DNA of 64,000 bases from Zeugodacus cucurbitae (GCF_028554725.1 NC_071667.1:17467501-17531500); one strand, 5' to 3'; positions 22,601-34,672 are shown, numbered from the stretch's first letter. Notes: generated by a model not told the origin, from the sequence alone. Numbers and translations are program-made.

Positions 22601-23781
22601 TAAAATATCTAACCGATATATATGATATAAAGACCGTCGGATGTTTGATAATCCTAATATTAGGTAAGAAGAAACTAGGGAATTTTTTACCCGATTTCAC
22701 CAATTTTTGGTACAGACTATTGGAAGGAAAATAATTCCCCTGAATAATATTAAATTATCTGCAAGATTTATTGATATTTTCGGTAAAAAATTATCTTTAG
22801 GCACTGAGTTCTTCATGTTCGATATTAGGGGCCGTTCAAATTTATGGTCCGATTTCTACAACATCTAATTAAGCGATGCCACACCTCAAAGCTAGTGTTT
22901 TTGTAAAGTTTTGTCCCGTTATCTTCATTGGTTCTTGCTGCATCTATACTACTATTATAAAGAGGAAAGATTTGTATGTATGTTTGTAATGAATAAACTC
23001 GAGCTACTTTCACTCTCAGTATCATAGGCTATATTTATTGCTCGAACCTTAACTTTTTGGAAATAGTTCCCAGGTGAGGGTATCAAAAAGACTCCGTGAT
23101 GGAGAATCTTAATCTGAAACTGAAAATCGCTTACAAGTCATTCTCTTCGCATCGCAATTCACTGCGAAGCCGGAACGGTCTGCTAGTATATTATAAAGTG
23201 AACAAATCAACAAATTTTTATTCAATTTATCTCATTTTACATCGATAACATCAGAGTGTTAAGAAAGTATTAAGTACCAAATTTCCTGAGAGAGTGGTTT
23301 TTGAGTGTACAACAATACGCATGGTTTCCATTTTTTTATCTGAGTGTAGCTCTTTACTGCCATCTCTTTTGTAAACTTGTGTGTTTTTTTACGTTTTTCG
23401 TTAGTGGTTGACCCACGTTTAATAACTTTGTATAGGGGGTTATTATCCGAATTCAATCATTTTCATGGTTGTTAAAGAGATATGTGTACTTTGGGACATA
23501 TATACAAAAACTTATTTGGGGGCGGAGACACGCCCACTTTTGGAAAAAAATATATAAAATACGCTGCTTCCTAGTATAATCCTCTATACAAAACTTAATA
23601 GCTTTATCTGTGACTTAGTTAAGCACTTTATAGGTTTTCGGTTAATGCCATTTTGTGGGCGTGACTATGGTTCTATTTTGCACATCTATAATACCAACCT
23701 TCGTATGGAGAACTTAGAAAAACCCTTTAGTGAACAAAACTATAATACTCTCTGTGCAACATGTTGCGAGAGTGTAAAAAT
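22601..23781 (+). repeat. Family A repeat, 5'-truncated, with nested Helitron
   Basis: The hairpin end is missing. Recognisable family A sequence starts around 'AACCGATATATATGATATAAAG' and ends with 'ATGTTGCGAGAGTGTAAAAA'. It is interrupted at 22943-23186 by a short Helitron. The sequence on both sides reconstitutes the family A word 'TCATTGGTTC...TATATTATAAAGTGAAC'. Confidence 0.85.
22943..23186 (+). mobile_element. Miniature Helitron, 244 bp
   Basis: It begins 'TCTATACTACTATTATAAAG' and ends 'GGAACGGTCTGCTAG'. The left flanking base is A and the right one is T, the usual Helitron A^T insertion site with no target duplication. The 3' end has a weak hairpin (CCG-GAA-CGG) just before CTAG. 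It has no coding capacity and is non-autonomous. Its termini match the Helitron relic at 31227-33046. Confidence 0.85.
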
Positions 23782-23795
23782 GGAATGGGAGCCTT

Positions 23796-24062
23796 ATAGC
23801 CTTTTCAAACAGCCAAATTAATTTATCAATTAAAATTTTGATTTCAAAACCAGTTTCTGCCCTTCACATTGCCAGCTATATAATTACAATTACGGTCTTT
23901 GTCGCAGAGTTGTATTTCATTTTCAAGTCGATTAAAATTAAATTAAAAATGAATCCAGATTTTTATTTGGTAAATCGATGTTTGGTAAATCGATTTTAGT
24001 CAGCATTTTAATCGACCAAAAGCCAGTTAATTGATCAATTGATTCCTGTGTGAAAAGGCTAT
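23796..24062. repeat. Family B MITE, complete copy
   Basis: Terminal inverted repeats read 'ATAGCCTTTTCAAACAG' on the left and 'ATAGCCTTTTCACACAG' from 24062 on the other strand. Both are followed by AATTAATT/ATCAATTA-type sequence. The interior carries the family B boxes 'CGATTTACC' (twice) and 'CAACTCTGCGACAAAG' on the minus strand. It is 267 bp with no coding capacity. The superfamily is unknown. Confidence 0.7.
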
Positions 24063-24947
24063 CAGACTATATAACAGTATTCTATAGTAGATCATCAAGA
24101 AAGATTGAACCAGTGGAGATCGCTTTCTATTGAGAAAAACATCAATAATGATGAAATTCCTATTTGTGCATATACAATTAATAATAATTTTGTATATATC
24201 TACAATTTACATACAAATTATTATTGAATCATAATAATCAAACCCATTAATACAAAAACCCAGCCCAACGCCACCCACAAAGTAAACATTTCCAACTATA
24301 AAAACTTTAACAACGAAAATCAAAACTTTAATTGCCAACATTCAATGAATTTATTTATATAGTTTCCGGTGCGACCTGTATCCGCATCCGAGCGTTGCGG
24401 GTTAATTAAAATAAAATTCAATTTCAAATAAAAATTCAATGCACATCTGTAAATTTAACTTTATTGCAAAACACACGCTATTATTAAATAATTTCTTTTT
24501 AACCAAATTATTTGCCGATTTTACATACACTAACATATTTATGAATGAGTCTGTATACATAGTAGTGCGATTTCTGGTAAACTTTACGCTTATTCAGATT
24601 TATACTCATTTTTATACTCATACTTTTATTTATTTACGTACATTTGTCATTTGAAGTCACTCTAACGTATGCATGATTATGAGTCATACTCATACGCATA
24701 TTCATACTCAAAATTGTATTCGTACTCATTCTAAATATTTTTTAAGAATAGTCCGATAAGCAAGTGATGTTAAATATGTCGGTAAGACACTTATCCGAAA
24801 CCTTTAGTAACACTAGCCCTAGAGAATTCCACCGGCCGATGAGGCGCAGTCTCGGGAATAGCATTTGATCAACAAATGAGCCCAAAAATCGAAGAGATGT
24901 TTTCCTCCCAACAACATACATATGTATTTAAACTCAACAGCTGATTT
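24063..24947. other. Unannotated AT-rich DNA
   Basis: No gene or repeat is recognised. A short GC-richer patch at 24820-24890 has no recognisable coding identity. Confidence 0.4.
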
Positions 24948-25610
24948 TTGATTTTAGCAGCCAACACACTCAGCTCCATCGTCCCCACTCACAAAAGCAT
25001 CGCACCGCTCACACAACTCACTCACAAAGTAATTGAGTGTTACTTTTGCTCTCAAAATGCAAACGCAAATGCGCGCTCACATTTACTTTGCGAAATTACT
25101 TTTGCTTCATATTTTTATTTGCGCATTTTTATTCTTTTGCTCCGCAGAGCAAAATAAACGCTTCGTGCTAACCATTGACTTCGTCGTTTCAACGGACGGC
25201 CCGGCGCTGCACTTGGCCAAGCATCAACTCGCTTGCCATTCGTCAGCCACAAAACGCGTACTCAGTTTAAATTGAGTTGCGCTAGCGAACGTGTGTTATC
25301 GAATGTTAAGCGGCTTGTTGTACGCGTCGATTGCTGATTAGGAACGCGCGCGCACACACAATAGATCGACGACGCACTCTAACGGCAACGCGTGCGATTT
25401 CCGTAAAGTCTAAGTTAAAGCTTGCATTCAGAATATTTTTTTGCTGACACAACGGCGCGATCTCCATACCTTACCAGCAACTGTTGCTTTATTTATTGAT
25501 TGACTCGAAACTTGGGACTTTTCTTCGTCATCATCTGCCATTATCGCCGCGCCGTATCAATCGTCCGTCGTAGTAGTGGTTGTTGTCAATATCGAAATTA
25601 AAATGATGAC
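24948..25610 (+). other. GC-elevated block, possible promoter or 5' exon
   Basis: The block is visibly richer in G+C and in CpG words ('GCGCGCGCACACACA', 'CGACGACGCACTCTAACGGC', 'GCGCCGTATC') than its surroundings. In fly genomes such blocks often mark first exons or promoters of large genes. An initiator-like 'TCAGTT' occurs at 25262, but the downstream element is only approximate. It is inference that this is a regulatory region. It could serve the receptor gene at 58.9 kb or an unrelated gene. Confidence 0.3.
25057..25275 (+). CDS. Candidate small secreted peptide ORF (hypothetical)
   Basis: The ORF runs 72 codons from the ATG at 25057, which has a good fly start context ('CAAAATG'); a second in-frame ATG is at 25069. 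The first ~30 residues look like a signal peptide: charged start 'MRAHIYFAK', hydrophobic core 'LLLLHIFICAFLFF', then 'CSA' before 'EQNKRF', a plausible cleavage point. The remaining ~42 residues ('FVLTIDFVVSTDG...') match nothing I recognise and contain one Cys. It sits in the GC-elevated block. A chance open frame in a 5' untranslated exon is the main alternative. Confidence 0.25.
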   Translation: MQTQMRAHIYFAKLLLLHIFICAFLFFCSAEQNKRFVLTIDFVVSTDGPALHLAKHQLACHSSATKRVLSLN

Positions 25611-27642
25611 ACAATTGTCATTTCGAATCAAAATGCATTTCAATTTGTGATTTCATTAATAAATTAACATAATGATGATGTTTTGTATAAACAAATGAAT
25701 ATTGTATTTGCAAACATACGCATTTGGAAGTATGCTTGCGTAAATAACGTACAACAGCAACAACAACGAAAGTGGTTCGAAAACAATATGCGGAAAATAT
25801 TTTAATTGCGCAAAGAAAGTGTGTGTGTGTAATAAATAAATTATATGTATTATATACTACACATATGTACATATGTACATAAATATGTAAATAAAAATTA
25901 ATGCAAGTGGCTAGTGTGTTAACACGTGTTTGAAAAATTCCAATATTTATCAGTCTCTGCTGTTATATACCTATATATTATATGTATATAACGAAGCAGA
26001 ACAACGTTAATTGTTTAATTACAGGCTTTTTAGCATCCAAACTGTGTAATTAATAATGCATAATAAAAATGTATAATAAAAATAAAAACAGAAAAATATG
26101 AAAAAAAATTGCAGCGTCGCGTAAAACAATGCAAATTTAACAACAACAAATGTGTGTGTAAAAAATTGTTTATAAAATAATAATAAGAAAAATACATATT
26201 TACTGAAAATTAAAACAAAAGAATAAAAATAAAGAAATAAACATGCAAAAAACGTAAATTGAAAAGCAAAACTATTTATATATAAAATATTAAAAAAATA
26301 TTAACTCATTTTTTTTTACAATAGCGAAGAAGAATAATTAAAAAAAAGAAATTAGTCACTGAAAATATATAAATATAATATGAAAATGTGGTAATAATAA
26401 TAAAAAAATATTTAAATGAAAATATTTATTTTTTTTTAAGAAAGCAGTTCAATTTAAAAGTTCAATACAAGCTAATATAATGAAAGTAAAAAATAAAAAT
26501 ATTCAATTCTTATATGTCCCACTTGTTTTTGTAGAAACCCGATCTACTTTCTTGAACCAAAGTTTAATGATAAAATAAAAACCGTATAGATTTATTTAAT
26601 CGTATCGATTATTTCATATTTAATTATATTAAAAATAATAAAAAAAAATTAATTAATAAATGTATGATTTGTGAAATTTTTTTTTTAGTTAATTGGAACT
26701 TAGATCAAATTTCAACAATGTAGGTACGAAATAATTCACAGCGTTTAAAAAAAAATATTTAATAAATTGCATATTATACAAATTATTATTTAAAAAAATG
26801 TCGAAAAACATAAAATCCGATTAAATTACTTAAAATATTTAGAAAATGTTATTTAATTTATCAACTATTTAAAATATTAAATGACATTATGTGCTGAATT
26901 TTTACATGTTGCTGACAATTCAATGACAATTCCTTTTATTATAATTAATGATTCTTTTGTTTTAAATAAAAAAAAAATAATAATTTTTTAACGGGTTCTG
27001 AACGCTCCCACCTCGAAAAAATGGGATCGACCTTCCTCCACGATTCCGGCTGATCGTAAACAAAAAAGGTAGCAGCATTTTAATCTGTAAGCTCAAATGC
27101 ATGGAACTCACCACGATCAAGTGAAGATACCAAAAAATTGTTTTCAATTTTTTTTGCGTATGTTTTTGCTATAAAAAAGTGAAATTTTTCGAATTTATAA
27201 ATAATAATAGAGCGTTCCATGCGTTTACATGTGCTGAATGTGCTCTACAAATTTAAAATCCTTCGGTCAAGCCGTTTTTGAGATACGATGAAGGAAACAT
27301 TGAAAAAAGATAGTTTTGAGAAAAACGCGTTCAAAGTTTCCAGCTGCCGACTGAGCGCTTCGGACAGCTACTTCAAACGACTTCGAATTTCTAAAAATTA
27401 CTTTACAACCGTATTCTCGATTTGTTAAGAAAGCAATTAATGATTAAAAAAAAATTTTTTGAGCCCATCACATGGGATGACTCGCTTAAGTAAAATTTCA
27501 TAGTATAAAATTAATATTCATTATTTATTTGAAAACAAGGAATTATTCTAAAAACTTTCACTAGTATAAATTACAGTCTGCAGAAAAATATGTATAAAGT
27601 ATGTAATAAATATCCGTGCTTGATACATACAATTCTCTAATA
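25611..27642. other. Very AT-rich unannotated DNA
   Basis: Long A- and T-runs dominate between 26000 and 26900. I recognise no gene. It may be intronic. Confidence 0.45.
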
Positions 27643-28584
27643 AAGGGTGATTTTTTAAGAGCTTGATAACTTTTTAAAAAAAAAACGCATAAAATTTGCA
27701 AAATCTCATCGGTTCTTTATTTGAAACGTTAGATTGGTTCATGACATTTACTTTTTGAAGATAATTTCATTTAAATGTTGACCGCGGCTGCGTCTTAGGT
27801 GGTCCATTCGGAAAGTCCAATTTTGGGCAACTTTTTCGAGCATTTCGGCCGGAATAGCCCGAATTTCTTCGGAAATGTTGTCTTCCAAAGCTGGAATAGT
27901 TGCTGGCTTATTTCTGTAGACTTTAGACTTGACGTAGCCCCACAAAAAATAGTCTAAAGGCGTTAAATCGCATGATCTTGGTGGCCAACTTACGGGTCCA
28001 TTTCTTGAGATGAATTGTTCTCCGAAGTTTTCCCTCAAAATGGCCATAGAATCGCGAGCTGTGTGGCATGTAGCGCCATCTTGTTGAAACCACATGTCAA
28101 CCAAGTTCAGTTCTTCCATTTTTGGCAACAAAAAGTTTGTTAGCATCGAACGATAGCGATCGCCATTCACCGTAACGTTGCGTCCAACAGCATCTTTGAA
28201 AAAATACGGTCCAATGATTCCACCAGCGTACAAACCACACCAAACAGTGCATTTTTCGGGATGCATGGGCAGTTCTTGAACGGCTTCTGGTTGCTCTTCA
28301 CCCCAAATGCGGCAATTTTGCTTATTTACGTAGCCATTCAACCAGAAATGAGCCTCATCGCTGAACAAAATTTGTCGATAAAAAAGCGGATTTCACATTT
28401 CGAACCGAACACTGATTTTGGTAATAAAATTCAATGATTTGCAAGCGTTGCTCGTTAGTAAGTCTATTCATGATGAAATGTCAAAGCATACTGAGCATTT
28501 TTCTCTTTGACACCATGTCTGAAATCCCACGTGATCTGTCAAATACTAATGCATGAAAATCCTAACCTCAAAAAAATCACCCGT
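27643..28584 (-). mobile_element. DD41D (rosa-type) mariner, internally deleted
   Basis: Inverted ends read 'AAGGGTGATTTTTT' on the left and, from 28584 on the other strand, 'ACGGGTGATTTTTTT'. Both are flanked by TA, the mariner target duplication. The minus strand encodes the start and the catalytic two thirds of a transposase. At 942 bp it lacks roughly a quarter to a third of a typical 1.3-kb element. It is cleaner than the other mariner relics in the window, suggesting a younger insertion. Confidence 0.9.
27748..28471 (-). pseudogene. Mariner DD41D transposase, internal deletion
   Basis: An ATG at 28471 opens 'MNRLTNEQRLQIIEFYYQNQ' and 'CSVRNVKSAF', the usual N-terminal helix-turn-helix start. 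The sequence then jumps, out of frame, to 'FYRQILFSDEAHFWLNGYVN'. The rest of the helix-turn-helix and linker region is missing. Downstream the 206-codon frame is open: 'FSDE' (first Asp), 'MWFQQDGATCHTAR' (second Asp) and 'WPPRSCDLTPLDYFLWGYVK' (third Asp). I count 41 residues between second and third Asp, the spacing of the rosa group first described from Ceratitis rosa. The catalytic triad looks intact, but the deletion and frame break leave no functional protein. Confidence 0.9.
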
Positions 28585-31226
28585 TAGTTAATTTATTTAA
28601 TATATTTTTATTAATAAAAATATTTATTTTCCTAATCAAAAGTTGAAAATGAATTTTTCACCAGCTAAAATCAAAACTAATTTCAAATATTTGATCTGAA
28701 AGAAAACTTGAAACAACAGATACTGTAGGTATATTTTTTAACATTTAAAAGTATAATATTGTCAAAGTGTCGAGCAAAATTAAAACCCGTTATGACAAAA
28801 ATAAGTATGTATTTATGTATAGACAACCAAACCGACTGAAATATATACAAACGCCTGAATATAACTGAAATTGTGCGAATATAAAGAGACCGTGTGCGAA
28901 TAAATAAGATTTTAAAATGCAGTGATTTGAATTAAACATTCAATTCTAATGCAAATTATTTACAAGATTTTGTCATTTCCAAATTAACACGAACACATAC
29001 ACACTTATACCTGTAAATATGCGCTTGTTTGTTTTGGCCCTCATAACTTTCTACAAACGCACACATACATATGTACGTACATGTTTAGTCACAAACAGCA
29101 GTGTAAAAACAAAGCATTTAATATATACATATGTATAAAGCTTTAAATATATTGTCAAATAATATAAAACAAAAAAAAAAGAATTAAAATGACGATTTTA
29201 ATTATTTCTTAAACAAGTTAAGGAGTATACCACGATCACATTAAAAAAAGATATAATAGATAGATGGCAATAAATATATGGAAATAAATAAATAAATATC
29301 TATAACCTGAAATTTCAGTTAACCCTCTGTTGGACAATTTAAAATGTATAAAAATAATTGGAACAACAGTTTTATGTATGAACTCCAACACTTATGCTCC
29401 GGAGGGTTCAATTTTTTCTAAATAAATAATAAGAATTCAATTTTTTATGTACTGAAAATTAAAAAAATATATACATATTTATTTCGGTTGCACCAAAAAG
29501 TTTAGTCTGACACCAAATAAAAGAATTAAAACTAATTCTGATATATATTTAAAAAAAATAACAGTTTTTAAATGAAATACATATTAATAAAGTTATCACA
29601 TTCGAATGTGTTCTCTATAACTTAACCCTCCAGCAACCATTCATCTCATAAATAGAAAATTACAGATTTTTCATTTTATAAAGTGGCAATCTGTCTTAAG
29701 CATACATGTCTTTATGAAACCAAAAATTTAAATTAAATTGAAACCAAAATACTATTTTTGGTAAACATATTTAATTAGATTAGATTAGATTTTTTTTCTG
29801 CGAAATATCCAAGCACATGTGCCAATTTCAACATAAACAAATTTGTTAAGTTACTTTAGTTCTTTGGGTTAATTTTCTAATTGCTGGGGAATCCACCATA
29901 AGTTCACTTCATCACAAATTTTTCAAGAGAATGTTCAAAACTGATCAATTATTTATTGTATTCATCACTTCACGACAAATAAGGTCCGTGAAAGTTATCA
30001 TCCCAATACAGAACGTTTCTGAAACATTCAAAAAAAGCCTTCTATGTAACACAAACAATCATATTGAAAATAACTCGACCACCTTGTTTTGGTTTTTATA
30101 GCAACAATAAATATTCCTGATATAGTTTCGTTGCTAAAGTATAGGTAATTCCAAATAAATATATAATATCCTTGTAATATCGATATCTTGCGCATTATAT
30201 GGTTAATTACACTGAATTAGCTCAAGGCCACAATATGATAAGTTGGAGGATATAGGCTCAGAATCTCTTAAAATTCACGTCAACATCCTAAACGATGACT
30301 ACTATTCAGAGAATACGTGAAGACACTTCATCTGGTATCGCTAAGGACCATAACTGATCTATGAGTGGCCTGCAGGTCTACCAGACCAACCTAACCTTCT
30401 TACTTACAAGAAACGTCTAATTATTACGTTTTCCACGTACAACTTAAAAGTGAGGAAACATATATTTTTTATAATTTTGGGGAAAAATGTGACAGCAGTT
30501 TTCAAATGTAAATACAACAAAATAGTTAATTTATAGTAACAGGTTTGAAGAGTTTCTCACGAAGTTCAAAACAGCAACTCACAATGAGTCAACAATTTCA
30601 AGTGTGTAAACACACTTATTTTTATACTATTAATGAGAAACTGAATATATTCACAAGATACCTCGGAGAACTATACATATACACACATACATAAAATGTT
30701 ATGTGCTGAGAGTAAAAGCCATGATTCAATCTTAAGTCTAAGTGTAGCAAATCTTTCTTAGTTAGACGCTAACGTAACTAATTAAGCCCGTCAAGTATTT
30801 TGGCCTTAACCAGTAGCGTAAATCTGTATGTAAAAATATATCTGTGTCACGCATTTGTCTACACGTGTTACCTTTTGTTCCGGCTTACGCACTGCCAGAA
30901 AACATTCTCTGGGGCAGCACCACTGAGCTAGTCGTATATTGACCTGAATGTAGAGTATCTTAGCTTCAGAAAAGCTTGTTTTCTATGCACAGTCTAAGTG
31001 CAAATTTAATATTGTTTTTGTTGTTTATGTTGTTATTGTTTTTGTAACATTCACCGTTGTTCTAATGAAAATGTTAGTTAAGAATAAATAACAAACTTCG
31101 TTAAAGAACAATGACTTTAAAATATTTTTTTCTTCGTAAAATAAAAATTTACGAATTATTTGACTTCACCATGCTCTGGTGTCTATAAACCACATAATGG
31201 ATTCAAAAGTGTAGTTTTATGTACTA
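28585..31226. other. Unannotated AT-rich DNA
   Basis: No gene, RNA or defined mobile element is recognised. There is a short GATTA run near 29777. Confidence 0.45.
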
Positions 31227-31309
31227 CTAGCAGACCCGACCACACGTTTTCGTAGCTGAAGTATACATTAAATTAAGTTGGTGCAATCTTGGCTTCGGCG
31301 ACGTTATTG

Positions 31310-31870
31310 ATTACTCGAGGTTGATTTATGTTACGCAGCATGATGACAACTCACACTACTTTTAATTGCCAAGTGAGTGGTGATAATATAGGCAATTTTA
31401 AATAGTTTGGGATAATTGACTACGTCATCCTGGTTTGTAGCTGTGTCAACTGTCTTGGACTGAAATTCTAAATTGTCGTATTAAGATCATCGATATTTTT
31501 TTTTTTTAACCAATATAGGTCATTCAATCAGTGTTTATGGTTATCATATTGAGGTTTCATGTCAGAAAAACTTCTCTTTCGAGTCAATGAAGTGACAGAA
31601 ATCTGTTGGAAATGCTATTAATCCATCGAGGTGTCAACTACCAACAACAAAACACTCATATGTTAGTTGTTAATTGACGATTCTTTATGTGTCGCCACAA
31701 ATTAAATGATTTTAGGCATGCGATTAGCCCGTCAGTAACAGTGGATCCAGGAATAATTGGAAGAGTCTGGCGTAAATCACCTGCTAATAGATTCCTGGCT
31801 CCACCAAAAACGTTCATCGACAATCAAGATCTTTTAAAGTCCTGTGCAGTACCTCCAGCGGCTTCTTGAA
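31310..31870 (-). pseudogene. Helitron PIF1-like helicase relic
   Basis: On the minus strand: 'KPLEVLHRTLKDL', then after a frame change 'VFGGARNLLAGDLRQTLPII' and 'ACLKSFNLWRHIKN', and further on 'VVIMLRNINQPR'. From family knowledge these are the 'F-G-G-x-x-x-L-L-A-G-D-F-R-Q-T-L-P-V-I' motif (helicase motif III region) and later blocks of the Helitron helicase domain, in correct order toward the 3' CTAG end. Stops and frameshifts between blocks make it a pseudogene. This identifies the whole repeat as Helitron-derived. Confidence 0.85.
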
Positions 31871-32012
31871 TATTTGGAAAATTTTCATTATAGCGCTATT
31901 TTTGGCGATTTTGCCGACTGGTGTTTTGTTCATTTGCAATTTAGGAGTAATTTCAAGGCCGAATGTGCCATTTGTTTGCCTACTAACAGGTGCCAAGTTA
32001 CCCCTATTCCCG

Positions 32013-32210
32013 TTAACCTTGGTGGTGAAAATGAGTGAAATTGGTTCTGGAATCACATCAGCCCTTATATAATTTATATTATGATTTTCTTTGGGACTTT
32101 ATGCCGAATATATAGGTCAAATTGTGTGTTATCTTCATAAAATTACATCAATAAATTGCGAGAGTATAAAATGTTCGGTTGGACCCGATCTTAGCCTTTC
32201 TTTATTTGTT
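32013..32210 (-). repeat. Family A fragment nested in Helitron copy 2
   Basis: It starts at 'CCTTGGTGGTGAAAATGAG' and runs to the terminus 'AAATTGCGAGAGTATAAAAT', decayed hairpin, 'CTTTATTTGTT'. The right junction ('TTACAAATTGTG') is the same as in copy 1. This copy retains about 60 bp of family A sequence that copy 1 has lost. Confidence 0.8.
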
Positions 32211-33046
32211 ACAAATTGTGTTGGGCTATCGACAAGACCTTATGCAATTAAACAATAACAAAAATATTTTAACAAAGTAACAATGATAACCTTCAAAATA
32301 TTATTTTTTTGTTTTCTCTTTTCTCTTGTCAACTCGAATAAAATTCTCTTATTATTATCTTCCTCGCAATTTTTCCATATTTACTCACTTTCTAATCTTT
32401 TTCCGGCTTTCCACGAATATTTCAAGACTAAAATTAGCCAGATCGGTTTGGCCGTTCTCGTTCCCGAGTGACGCCTACAACTCTACAACGCATAGTTAGC
32501 CGCCGAGCAGCTTTTCAAAATTTTTAACTCGTGATATCTTTTGAATGGAATGTCAGAATCTAATAATTCAAAAAGTTATATATGTAAATGTTTTGAAGCG
32601 ATCTTAAATAATAAATCATTTATTTCGATAAGGATTAATACTAAGGTATAAATAAAGAGCCTTTTCAAGTATCGGTATTTTAAATAATTTTTTATATAAA
32701 ATCGCTTATTGTGACAAAACTATAATAGTTAGAGATATGATGTCGCGACGTTTTTTGTAGATAATGATAAGTTCTACAAAATTGTAGTACATCACTTTGT
32801 TATATCTTCAATTGTTTTCGCAGCATTCGCGATTAAAGAAAGTTTTTTGGTATTTTTTTTACATTATCGGAGTTTTGGTAAGGAACCCTATTTTTTTTTT
32901 TAAACTAAATATAGCTTATGTCACTCAGGGATAGTATAGCTTTCCAACGGTGAAAGAATTTTTCAAATCGATTCTGTAGTTTCGGAGCCTATTCGAGACA
33001 AACAAACAAAAAAACAAACATTTCCTCTTTATAATATTAGTATAGA

Positions 33047-33984
33047 AGTATAGATAACACAAATACGTCAAATAGTTGAATATCGAATTAATGGCGAGTT
33101 GCGTACATAATAGCATTTAAATATTCACTCTGCACCTCAGATCCGAATGACCTTTCAACCAAAACAACTCTCTTAAGTTCAATATTATTCCAAAATAGCG
33201 CTTAAAGTTCCTTTGAGTAGTCATTGCGAGAAATACAAACTAAAATGTGAAATTACACAGCTAAATACGCTAATGGATCACACACAATTATCAAAAATAA
33301 AATAATAATAATAATACAAAAATGCAACGCTGCTGCTCGTAAAAATAATGAATATATTTTTGCAAGCTCATTTCTCAGCGTGAAAGTAACTAATAAGCTT
33401 GTTTACCACAATATATCAAGTGTTTGCACAGTTTTTTTGCTGATTCTTATGATGAATGTATGTACTTTTATCGTTGGCGAATTATGACATTTGTGAGAAC
33501 ATACAAATAATTAAAAAAATATCTCCAAATTGTCGACATTATGTGGAATACCTATTAGATATTAACTACAAACATTTGTATCGATGTTTGTGCATCTTTT
33601 TGTTCTATATATAGTTATATTCCAAAGTATAGCGAAACGAAATCAAAATTTACACACAAATGTTAAAACAACAAAGCATTGTGTAGATTAAAAAATAGCA
33701 ACTAGCAATATGCTCAGATATTTTTAGAACTCATTGGCAGAAATATACTGCTTCTGTTAAAGAAAGATTTTTTTTTTGTAGTAATGCATATACATATACA
33801 GATGTTCGAATATAGTTGACGTAGCCGCTTTTTGAAGAACTATTGTAGAATGCGTGAAATTTGAATGAATTTTGCAAAGATATAAATTAGTAATTAACCT
33901 TAAGAAGATATTGCATGAGAGATTAGTATAAACGCGACTGATACTATGTGCATTGGCAACCCTAGTTATATGTATGATTACATG
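33047..33984. other. Unannotated AT-rich DNA
   Basis: No gene or defined repeat is recognised. Confidence 0.4.
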
Positions 33985-34672
33985 TGATAATAACTTCAGA
34001 TATCATAATGAAACTTGGTACACATGCTCCTTGGCACCATTAGAGGGTTGATATTGAAAGAATCACTACCATGTCCACAGAATTTCTTGCTATCCTGTTG
34101 TTCCAAATGGGACGAAATCGGTTCACAACCGATTTTCCATATAAGCCAATTATGAACTCTTTCTGATTCGTTCACTTTAGAATATATAAATCAAACACCA
34201 GTAAAGATATTGGAAACATTTTTTCACATCGAATAAATCGGACAAAAACTTTTTAAGGCCCCATATATCTAATATGAGGATCTCAAAGCTTGCGGCTCAT
34301 TTTTTTGATCGAATAAAAATCTCTCAGATATTCTAAATAAATTCATAGGAGTTGTATTCCTTCTAATAGGGTGCCTCTGTGCCAAAAATGGATAAAATCG
34401 GGTGAATGTTTTCTGTAGTAGTACTTTAGTACAAACTTTCCTGTTTTCAAGAATGTATAAACTTGAATGTAGCTTGGTGGTGTAAATTAGTGAAATCGGT
34501 ACAGGAATTACTCCAGTCCACATGTACTATATATGCTGATTTTCGTTATTCTATTGGACTTTATGCCGAATATGTGTATGAGTCAAATTGTGTGTTATCT
34601 TCATAAAATTAAATAACGAATTTGCGAGAGTGTTCAATTACAGTCGAAATTATCGCTTTCTTACTTCAATAT
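33985..34672 (-). repeat. Family A repeat, decayed copy
   Basis: It contains 'TAATGAAACTTGGTACACAT', 'AAATCGGTTCACAACC', 'AAGGCCCCATATAT' and a worn hairpin end around 34622-34672 ('TTGCGAGAGTGTTCAATTAC...TTTCTTACTT'). The opposite end and the GC-rich patch are missing. Confidence 0.75.

Larger units (their letters stand above)
31227..33046 (-). mobile_element. Helitron relic (copy 2)
   Basis: On the minus strand it begins 'TCTATACTAATATTATAAAG' at 33046 and ends 'GTCGGGTCTGCTAG' at 31227, with T following. The same 5' end is used by the 244-bp Helitron at 22943. The minus strand encodes helicase relics (31310-31870). A family A fragment is nested at 32013-32210. Downstream of that, toward 33046, lies the element's noncoding 5' part. 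It aligns with copy 1 (9277-10396) over most of 31227-32470. Rep and most of the helicase are missing, so it is non-functional. Confidence 0.8.

Noticed and set aside
25262..25293. TCAGTT initiator with a downstream-element-like GAACGTG
   Set aside because: The spacing is off by several bases and the motif has a mismatch, so I do not call a promoter.
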